Shown here piece after piece: positions 55,480 through 64,000 of a DNA stretch of 64,000 nt; positions within the stretch are counted from its first letter, which is position 1; each line of letters begins with the position of its first letter. Both the position numbers and the translations under genes were made by a program. The DNA is taken from the NCBI GenBank assembly GCA_027943335.1, contig BSBK01006394.1:682001-746000 (forward strand), read 5' to 3'. This DNA is from Chamaecyparis obtusa (Eukaryota; Streptophyta; Pinopsida; Cupressales; Cupressaceae). The notes below the pieces were generated by a model. It saw only the letters and a program-made list of their open reading frames with translations. It did not search any database and was not told the DNA's origin.

Positions 55480-57922
55480 TATAAGACCAAAAGAAATCAA
55501 GGTCAACAGACTCTCAAGGCACTAAAGGCTAATAGAGACTATGGTTAACAGTCACGATTTATCCATTATGAGAAAATTTCAAACATTTATGAATATGAGA
55601 GGACAAAAATTTCATGGAAGTAAACCAAGGAAGACCAAGTTTGAATTGAAATTGATCAGAAGTTGGGACCACAATGAAGGTAATATCTAAAGTTTTTCCA
55701 CCAACTTCAACAGGAAATGAAATAGAACCATGTGAAGGATACACGAAACCATTAAAATTTTAAATCACAACAATAGATTTATTATAAAAACCACATTTCT
55801 ATTGTATATTAAAGAGATTCTCTTCAGTCATCCCATTCACCATACAAGTAGGGTCTATAAGGATACCGCAGAAATGAAGGCCATCAACTTTTTCCATAAT
55901 ATAAAGAGGACCATTAGGTGCTTTAATTGTCTCATTAGAGTTAGGGTTAATGCAAAGCTTTGGTTGAGGTTTAGGTTTAGGTTAACAATGTTATTTTCTT
56001 CATTACATGTATCATTATAGTCAACAACATGAGTGGAAAAAGAAGACAAAGGTTGAGTAGACTTAAGAGTATTGGTAGAATGAAAAGGAAAAGGGTTGGT
56101 ATATATTTGTAAATTTTGGTTGGGAGGTGTTATATTTTTGTTTCATTTATCATTCACACCCTCAAAAGATACAACATTATAATCAATGAGGTCTTTAATA
56201 ACAGATTTCAAATGAAAACACTTTTCAGTATCATGACTAGGTTGACAATGCCATTAACAAAAATCTTTGTGATCAAAGTGTTTGGGTAAAGGTTTGGATG
56301 TGTAAATAGGTTTAATAGGAGGAAGAGTTAACACTTTAGTATTAATCAACTTCAACATCACATTATGCATAGATTAAAAATGCTGATTAAAATTACGAAC
56401 ATGTTTAAAAGCAAATGACAAGGGAGTCGCACCTTTAGATATTGCTACCACTTGTTCATCAACATTGTTGGATTAATTTTTTAATTTTGATGAAGTTATT
56501 TGGTTTATGAAACTTGTTAAAAATTTTGGATGCAACCTCACTCTTATCAACCAGATCCATTGGAGTAGTGATGTCAAATTGATTCACTTGAAGCTAATAA
56601 TTATGAAGCACTGCACATAATTGAGTAAAACAAGAGAATTCAGAAAGTAGAATCTTATCTCTAATGAATTTTTTGTAAATAAGAAATAAAAATGTTTTGT
56701 ATATCAATATGAGACACATGATAAGAAATATGAGCATGCAAATGCTTAAATCTACCAATAAAATCAATCACTTTTTATTTAACACATTATTTACAAAACA
56801 TTAAACTAGTCAAAGAAATCTTAGGACCAATGTTGTTTTGAAATTGTTTAATAAAACAATTAGCAATATTTTGGAAGGAATTGATAGAATAAGGAGGAAA
56901 AGAACAATACCATTGCAAGGATTTATCTAAAAAAAATTATAGTAAATAGTTTAGGCATGAACCTATGGTCATGAGAGAAATCCCTACACAAGGTTTGAAA
57001 GGTTTTGACACGAGTCAAAAGATCAACCTTACCATTATAAGTATCAAGATGAGGTATCTCCATGTATTGTAGGATAAAATCATAAATTATATCTAAAGAC
57101 AACAAACTAGCAATGTCAAAAGTAGGAATATTGAACTTGGATTGAGTCATTGAAGCAATTTGTTATTGCAAAGAAGATATGGTTTGAGCCAAGCTATTAA
57201 TGGTACAATCAGTAGAAAGAATGGTAGGAGGATATATGTTTGAAATATTTGGAGCATTATGAGAAATGGAAGCAACAATTGAATATGAAAAGGGCTCATT
57301 ATTGCAAATGGGCATTGATGAAGGTAATGAAACACATGACACACTTGAAGGGATAGAAGGACTAATAGGATTAGGGATGCTAACATGTGTAGAATTGAGA
57401 TTTTGAATGGAAATTGTTATGATAGGTGGATCATAAGTGGACACACTAGGAATTGAGGAGAAATAGGCATAGGGGTTTCAACACTAGTGGTAGGTGGAAT
57501 AAGAGCTAAATCTTGGGTACAATCTCTAATAGGCTTAACATGTTAATACCATGCTCTCTCTCATCCTCTCGCAAGATGTTAATACCATGCTCATCATTAT
57601 GAATTAATTTTATTAATCTCACTACAATAGAAATGACCTTAATATTATAGTTTTATTTTCCTAACCATTGTTCAAATTTTTCAAAGTCAATAGAAAGCTT
57701 TTGGACTTGTAAAGGAGGAAATTTTAAAGCCTCATCATCATCATGAGAATAATGAGGAGAGTTATTATCCATGATAGGATTGATGTCACTAGTATGCATG
57801 TTGGTCTCATCAAGATTCCTAGGAAAAAGAGAGGGCTCAAGGTCAAAGGAAACCATAAGTTTGTGACTTCTCCTAACCAAAATACTATAGGTAGTACTAA
57901 AAGTGATAACACTCATGCACAA
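55480..57922 (-). pseudogene. Gypsy gag and retropepsin remnant
   Basis: N-terminal part 57922-57653: MSVITFSTTYSILVRRSH, an acidic stretch, LSIDFEKFEQWLGK. Gag core 57150-56923: MEIPHLDTYNGKVDLLTRVK, TFQTLCRDFSHDHRFMPKLF, the Gypsy gag motif. Protease 55744-55559: ISFPVEVGGKTLDITFIVVP, SDQFQFKLGLPWFTSMKF, IHKCLKFSHNG, the C-terminal half of a retropepsin-like domain. Multiple stops and frameshifts separate the pieces. The frame 55301-54993 downstream has no known domain. Confidence 0.75.
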
Positions 57923-58081
57923 GAGAATGAAAGAAAATGTATAAATCTAATACAATTGTAAGATTTGAAAGAGATATGTAATCCAAGAAAAGAAAATATT
58001 CTATAAAAAACACATCTAACTATTAAATTCAATGATGTAATGTAAAGCATGCACAAGTAGCTCTAGATATAAATAAGAAGT

Positions 58082-59347
58082 TGTAGACACCTAAATTCAT
58101 CCTTTTAACATTAATTAAATTAAATTTAATTAATGACCCCAAATAACATTATAGTTAATTTTTAATTAATTATATTTGTTAAATTCATTTATTTATTTAA
58201 TTAAATAAATTCACTAATTATAGTATTTGAATTAAATTTAAATACTACCTTTCATAATGTATTAAATTTAATGTAATACATGTTCTTCCATATTCCCCTT
58301 TTAAATAAATTTTAAATTTATTTAATTTCCTCACATTCTTTATTTCTACTAAGCCATGATTAAATTAAATTTTGTTTAATTTAATCATAAATCTAACCTA
58401 GATGCTATCCTACACACATCACTTTCTATCTAATAAACCTACTCACTAATTAACTAAGGTTAATTAGGCTAATTTTTAGATTCCTACATCCATTAGTCCT
58501 AATTATTTTCTCACACGTGTGTGAGCAAATTTCCAAAAATGGCCTTTTCAAAAATTGCTAAAAGTTTCATAAACAAGGCTTCTTACATTTTTTATGACAC
58601 TTCTTACACCTTCTAAAATGGTGAAAATGGACTTTTTCTCTTACACATCTCTTACACACACTTACACATGTACTTGAAGTACATATTGACCTCTCACATC
58701 CCAAGTTGCTCACACATGTGTGAGAAAGTCTTGGACTTTGCATGGCTTATGTGTCTCCTTGGTGGCACCTATGTGGATTCCACATAGATGCCACCTCACC
58801 CCAACCCTCCAAAATCCTATAAATAAGACCCTTGTCTCAAGAAAATTCATATTCATTCTTGCATTAGAGTTATTATGCTAGTTTAAACTTAGAATTGTTT
58901 TCTTAGAATTTTGCTAACAATTTGGTATTTTCTAGATTTCTTTTAAGTTTTAGAACTTAGTGATTTAGCTTCACCTTTCATTTGCATACTTGCATGCCAT
59001 AGAGCTTGAGGATTGCTTTCATAGCTCCTCCCTGAGCTTCTTTTGGCCTCTTGCATTGAGTGCTTGAGAGTTGCTTCTATAGCTTCTTCTTGAGCATTTC
59101 AATCTTAATTATACCTTGCATTCATAGTGGGATCTATACTTGTGCTGGGAGAGCACACCCACAACCTCTCTAAGAGCTTAAATCAAGTAAGTCTTGGGTG
59201 CACTTGCTTCATTCTCATCCGAGGTTATGGTGAAAATTAATATTTTTACAAGTTTATGAACATGTTAGAGTAGATTGATTATGCTCTTCATTGTTAACAT
59301 TTGCATGTTTGAACTTGTTCTTAACAGGTAGGTTTTCATCATATACA
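58082..59347 (+). repeat. 5' LTR with three palindromes upstream of the TATA box
   Basis: TGTAGACACCTAAATTC is a common start of plant Tat-type LTRs. TATAAATA at 58818-58825 is the probable TATA box (start near 58850). CTCACACGTGTGTGAG (58510-58525), ATGTACTTGAAGTACAT (58668-58684) and CTCACACATGTGTGAG (58709-58724) are perfect palindromes; the first contains the ACGTG core of G-box-like sites. They are likely transcription-factor sites, by inference. Confidence 0.88.
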
Positions 59348-59350
59348 TTT

Positions 59351-59368
59351 TGGCATGCCGGTGGGACC
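59351..59368 (+). other. primer-binding site of the right-hand Gypsy
   Basis: TGGCATGCCGGTGGGACC follows the LTR after TTT. This type of site is known from plant Tat-lineage Gypsy elements. I do not assign the tRNA. Confidence 0.75.
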
Positions 59369-59424
59369 CACAATCCCATTTTCTAACTATTTTTCCTGAT
59401 CTTGTGAAAGTTTCCAGTGAATTT

Positions 59425-59980
59425 TCCAGACAGGCGTCTCCGCTTGACCAGAGGTGTCTCTGCTTGGAAATAGGCATCTTTGCACATAGGCGTCCCTGCC
59501 TGTAAATAGGCATCTCCGCCTATAGACATATGTCTCCGCTAAAAAAGAAATTTTCTCTCATTTTAGTTTGTTTTAATCAGCAAAACTTGTATTTGGTAAT
59601 CATATTAAGGCTAATGATGATTAGTAAAACACCTAACTATATCTATAAATGAAGAAAAATACATGAAACTCATCAAATCTTTGTTTTCATACAGATAGGT
59701 GTCTCTACATACACACAGGTGTCTCTGCTAGAAAAGGGAGTTTCCTTTGTGTTGTCCTTTTTAAGCTGATTAAGTAAAGTTTTCTGACACATTAAGGTTA
59801 AAAATCAATGTCTTTGTCATAAGAAACCTTTTTATGCCTTTGAAACTTAATGGGAACATAAAACTTTCAAATATTGGTAGTTAATCTTTTTTTTGTGTAG
59901 ACAAGCATCTCTGCTTGTACACAAGCATCTCTACCTGTACATAGGCATCTCTGATTGTACACACACGTCTCTGCCTGATT
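59425..59980 (+). repeat. scattered clusters of an about 20-bp CGTCTCYGCYTG motif
   Basis: Variants of ATAGGCGTCTCCGCCTGTAC occur in three clusters: about 59425-59540 (six copies), 59695-59735 (two) and 59900-59980 (four). The clusters are separated by unrelated AT-rich sequence. In the better copies AGGCG...CGCCT is a small inverted repeat. Confidence 0.85.
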
Positions 59981-60274
59981 TTAGCATGTTCTCATAATAT
60001 CTCGCACTTTAAGTTTGTTGATCTGAGTTTTTTGGAAGATACTGATATTCTATGACATCTAACAATGATTTTACAGAATGTTGACTAAGATTTGGACATT
60101 CTAAGATTTGAACTCTCTTCTTTGTTTGCAAGTGTTGGTGGGAACCTTGGTCTAAATTTTTAAAACAAAATTAACACACTTTCCTTTGGTGCATTAAAAA
60201 GAACCTTGTATGTGCAAACAACACTTTATATCTAGATTTGGGTTTAAAATGAACATGCGCTAAAAAAGAATAAT

Positions 60275-60600
60275 CAAACATTTCCTTTGGTGCTTTAAAA
60301 TCAATCCAAAATTCAATCTTGAATGCCTAAAGGACAATAAATCAATGCGATGAAACATTTCAATTTGGTGCTTTAAAATCAATCCAAAATTCAATCTTGA
60401 ATGCTTAACGAACAATAAATCAATGTGATGAAACATTTCGATTTGGTGCTTTAAAATCAATCCAAAATTTAATCTTGAATGCTTAAGGGACAATAAATCA
60501 ATGAGATGAAACATTTCAATTTGGTGCTTTAAAATCAATCCAAAATTCAATCTTGAATGCTTAAGGGATAATGAATCAATGTGATGAATCAAAACAAAAT
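60275..60600 (+). repeat. 78-bp tandem repeat, four copies
   Basis: TTTGGTGCTTTAAAATCAAT recurs at 60286, 60364, 60442 and 60520, exactly 78 bp apart; a partial unit follows. As 78 is 26 codons, the minus strand stays open (60664-60260) and repeats a 26-residue unit (MFHLIDLLSLKHSRLNFG...). I read this as a by-product of the period. Confidence 0.95.
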
Positions 60601-61672
60601 TTGGAATGCTAAAGGGGAGTAACAATTTTTTTTGCTTTTGCAAAGTATCGAATTTCATTTTCAAGCATTGTCATTTCCTTTCCAAAGAACCTTATATGTT
60701 AAGAAAATGAGTGTTTGATGTTCTAGGATAGAAAACACTTAGTCTAAACTAGATTCAATTTGGAATGAATACTTCTTGGCATGTTTGAAGGAGTGTTTTT
60801 CAACACTTCCTTAGAGCTTTTCCATTCTTGCATAAACCTTGGTAAAATAAGTGACGTGGAAGCAATCCACTTGTATCTGTATCCTCTCCCCTCACCTTTA
60901 TGGATCTTGGGTGAAGAGAAAGATCAAGTCTGATTGACTACACTTCTAGCGAGGCCTGTCTAGAGAGAAGCACTTCCTCTTTAGAGAATGACCTCAAACT
61001 AGTAATTCCCCAATCGGTATAGAAACAAGGTGTTGAGAAAACTCTCACCTTATCCTCTCAAGCTTAGGTGAGGTGTGTTGATGGTAGCCCAAGGTAGGTG
61101 AATATCCCTATGATTTTGGCATGGTCAACTAGGCTCTTAAGTGAGTCACGTGTGTACAAACTAATTAGGAGGACACCACACACCTTACTAGACACCAATT
61201 AAATTAGAGGCCTACCCGATTCATCCCCGAAGGCTTTCTAATCCTTGTATGAGGAGAATAGTAATCTCCCCAAGAAACTCATCATATCATGCCATCCTTG
61301 CGCACTTGGAACTAGATAATATGACATTGCTTGATCCATTGCATGTTCAACAGTGGTCGTATTCTGATTAGCTCTTGGATGTGTGCCTAAGTCAACGAGC
61401 AAGGGTTTTTTAGTCACGCCGATTCCTTAAGGTAGAAATTTCTTGTGCGTGTTCTTGAAGTTATCAGACCTCATGAAAAAATTTGTTCGAACATACATGA
61501 ATCGAAGGTTACAAAGTTCTTTACCAAAGAGACCATCTATCTGTTCTCCCACAAGATTGCTTTGTCTCTTGTGGGACTATTTTTTGACTATCCCAAAAGC
61601 AAAATGATGTATGTATGAAATTGGTTCTTGCCATGAATGTCCTTTGATCTATCAAGATAGTATCCTCAAGTC

Positions 61673-61906
61673 ATGACTGATAGTGTTAAACATAAGAAAG
61701 CAAAACTTCTAGTTGCACGAGTCCATAGAGAGAAGAAAACCATTCATCAAAAGACTAAAGCCAACCAATATTATTTGAAACCCATTCGAGAATTTCTAGA
61801 GGCTGTTGAGAAATTAGATAAAATCATCTACAAAAATCGGGTTGCTAATTTTATTGCCAAGAACAAAGTGAACATGGCCTTTGTCACTTGGGAATCCTAC
61901 GACTAA
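61673..61906 (+). CDS. small ORF in the Gypsy leader, unknown
   Basis: A 77-codon intact frame, MTDSVKHKKAKLLVARVHRE ... FVTWESYD, very basic (many Lys/Arg), lies about 600 bp before gag. Some Tat-type elements carry an extra ORF upstream of gag, but this one is short and I recognise no domain. It could be chance. Confidence 0.3.
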   Translation: MTDSVKHKKAKLLVARVHREKKTIHQKTKANQYYLKPIREFLEAVEKLDKIIYKNRVANFIAKNKVNMAFVTWESYD

Positions 61907-62520
61907 GTACCTTTGACCTTCTTTCTTCATCCTCTTCAAGTCATTCATTCCTTTCTCATCTTTTAACACCCCTTTATTCATCCACATCCCAAAGCATTAG
62001 GAGCATTAATCAGAATCTTGGACTTTAAATCAGAATCAGATCAATCCATCTTTCACACCTTCATCAAGCCATAGGGTGAAATAATCATTCCAATAGTGTC
62101 TCATAGACCTTAATTTCAAAGCAAACATTAATCCCTTACTACCTTGAGAACTGAGTCTTTCTCTAGTAATCCTAATCCAGTCCTATTTTGTTTGGGGATC
62201 ATCAATCTATCACCCAAATAAAAGAAGACTTTAAATCAAAACCAATCTTATGTTTTCATAATCACAAGGTCTTGTTTCACCTAGGTTTGTTCCAAACCTT
62301 TAAATCCAATCAGTCCTTGAGGCTTAGTTCCTCTTTAATCTGATTTCATCAATCAATCTAATCCTAAATCAAAATCAATCAATCTAATTCAATCAATCCA
62401 ATCAATCATCAAGACTTAATCATTAGTCCAAGTTGCTCCTAGTTCACCAAATCCTTTTCTTTCCATACCTCATCAACTATTCACCCTTCTTCAATTCAAC
62501 CATTTTAAGGTCACTCATGC

Positions 62521-63780
62521 ATGGTACTTACTCGATCACAAGCAAAGCTAAGACAAGAATCTCTCATCATGGATAACAATTAGGAAACTGTCTATCAAGA
62601 AGACTTTAATGATGAAGAAGAACCCCACATGGAATCTGACATAGTAATACTCGAAAGTGTTAGTGCCAATCCATGAGCTAAAGAATTCTTTGATGATCCT
62701 AACAATTTAAGCTTAGTGGAAGACTTAATCCAAGCCAACAGTGCCAATTTATTCACGAATCTTGTCCAAAGAGGTGTTACCCTCCCTAATAATTTTGATG
62801 AAACTTTTCTTGAGAACAACTTGATTCGAACCAACAAAAGTGAAGTAGCACATATAATGCCATCAACATCTGATAACACAACTCAACCTCCCCCTGATAT
62901 GCTTGAATTAATCTAAAAACTTCTAAACAAGCGAAACTCAAGCAATGGGGTGAGTAACGATGGTTTAAGTGTGGGTCATGCACCTGAGCAATAACCAGGG
63001 TCCTTAGGACAATGCTCTACTTCCATTTTCTCAAAGCCTAGTGGAGTCCTAAAAAATAAAAACTCTACACAAACAAACAACACCAATCAGAGACATAACA
63101 CCAATCTATCCCCTTCGGTAGGACATAATGCATCATCCAGAGGAGGAACACATCAAGCCCATATGATCACCACTAATCCTCCTAAATTAGTCCAACAAAT
63201 TGATGAGCGTAAAGGCATGATGCTGGCTATGCAGAAAGGCGGGAAGAAGGAATTTTCTTTTGCAAAAATATGTCCTTATCCTTTTGATAAATCAATCACT
63301 CTCTAACCATTCCCTGATAATTTTTAAATGGAAAAGTTTGATAAATACAAGGGAGACTCATGCCTTGCACAACATATCAAGGAATTTTATGCAGCGACAC
63401 AAGCAGTTTCCCACAATGATCATCTTCTCCTAAGAATTTTCACTAGAAGTATTGGAGGACCAGCCTTAGAGTGGCTATTAAACCTTCCTTCGGCTTCCAT
63501 GACCTCGCTAAAAAAATTATTACACAATATTCTTATAACATGAAACATCAAGCATCCCTCGACGATTTGTGTAACATGAAACAAAGAAATGGAGAAACCT
63601 TTGCCAACTTTCTCCAAAGATGGAGACATCTTGCCAATCACATGCCTTGGAAAATCCCAGACTCACATCTAGTTGATATCTTTACTAAGAATTTGGTTAC
63701 AGAAATGTTATTTTAGATGAAGATGGCTGCCCTAGATTCCTCTGAGGCACTCATTAAAAAGGGAAGTCTATTGAAGATGG
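62521..63780 (+). pseudogene. Gypsy gag, broken by stops
   Basis: MVLTRSQAKLRQESLIMDNN then stop; further stops near 62677, 62914 and 63305-63327. Recognisable core: FAKICPYPFDKS, MEKFDKYKGDSCLAQHIKEF, IFTRSIGGPALEWLLNLPS (capsid-like gag domain). After a frameshift near 63500: QYSYNMKHQASLDDLCNMKQ, RNGETFANFLQRWRHLANHM. The region after 63780 is Asn-rich (low-complexity NN runs) up to the window end. At least five in-frame stops make it non-functional. Confidence 0.85.
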
Positions 63781-64000
63781 AATTTTGATGAAAGGAGAAA
63801 TTAAACACTATACCCCTAATTCATCTAACAATTCTAATGATAAACCCAAGTTCTGGTCTAAGAACAAAGGTGTTGTTAATGATGGAGTGGCAGATGCTAA
63901 AAACATCCAAAATGTTCAAGCATCCAACAATAGTAACCAAGGAAATTGCAACAACAATGATCAGAACAATTGCAACAATAATCAAGCCAATTTGAATAAT

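Larger units (their letters stand above)
53466..58081 (-). mobile_element. minus-strand Gypsy with gag and protease only
   Basis: Gag (57922 to about 56150) and protease (55744-55559) remnants are followed by 2 kb without RT, RNase H or integrase before the polypurine tract at 53466-53480. The 5' end is interrupted at 58081/58082 by another Gypsy, so its 5' LTR should lie beyond that element, outside the window. It is the third polymerase-less LTR element here. Confidence 0.75.
58082..64000 (+). mobile_element. Ty3/Gypsy (Tat-like) element, 5' half, continues past the window
   Basis: It starts with a 1,266-bp LTR (TGTAGACACC...TATACA), a primer-binding site three bases later, a leader of about 3.1 kb rich in short tandem repeats, and gag from 62521. 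The pol region and 3' LTR must lie to the right. It interrupts the minus-strand Gypsy upstream of that element's gag; the left flanking 5-mer is GAAGT. Confidence 0.9.

Noticed and set aside
60260..60664. Antisense 134-codon repeat ORF as a gene
   Set aside because: It is explained by the 78-bp repeat period and is opposite in sense to the Gypsy element.

Overview
This is nuclear DNA from a large, repeat-rich plant genome. A gymnosperm such as a conifer is the best guess, by inference. The reasons are dense nesting of Ty3/Gypsy, Ty1/Copia and LINE retroelements decayed by point stops, a long tract of degenerate telomere-like repeats, and a single housekeeping gene whose short exons are spread over many kilobases by introns full of transposons. 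There are no bacterial operons, CRISPR arrays, rRNA genes or clear tRNA genes.

The one confident host gene is on the minus strand at about 25.53-18.0 kb. It is the 5' half of FCF1/UTP24, the PIN-domain nuclease of the small-subunit processome. A 5'UTR exon (ends 25490) and three coding exons (24772-24702, 24468-24403, 18114-18009) carry intact frames, matched phases and canonical splice sites, and encode the first 81 residues. A TATA element and a telo-box lie just upstream. Intron 2 (6.3 kb) holds a decayed Copia element, two SINE copies, a hairpin and the telomere-like tract. I could not find exon 4 in the remaining 18 kb to the left, so either intron 3 runs past the window edge or the gene is truncated.

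Layout: 1-3.5 kb, a solo LTR and unassigned sequence. 3.5-14.4 kb, one minus-strand LINE split by a 5'-truncated Copia element (4358-7617, with part of its RT region triplicated) and by a complete gag-only Copia-type element (8325-11709, TSD ATATA) carrying a 13-unit minisatellite. 15-17.1 kb, LTR-like repeats. 18-25.6 kb, FCF1. 27-31.3 kb, a Copia element without RT. 31.5-35.7 kb, LINE ORF1 interrupted by a Gypsy chromovirus with LTRs of only about 131-134 bp (TSD ATTGT). 35.7-36.5 kb, a truncated LTR of the gag-only family with a long (AT)n tract. 36.8-38.1 kb, an exon-like ORF and an endonuclease remnant of non-L1 type. 38.7-49.8 kb, a complete 11.1-kb Gypsy element (TSD ACTCT) that lacks protease, RT and RNase H but carries a frame of about 675 codons of largely unknown nature. 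52-58 kb, a minus-strand Gypsy with gag and protease only. 58.1 kb to the right edge, the 5' LTR, repeat-filled leader and gag of another Gypsy that has landed in it.

The recurring theme is non-autonomous LTR retrotransposons. At least four elements keep LTRs and priming signals but lack part or all of pol, so any past mobility must have relied on enzymes supplied in trans. No computation was run: all boundaries, homologies and similarities come from reading the sequence by eye.
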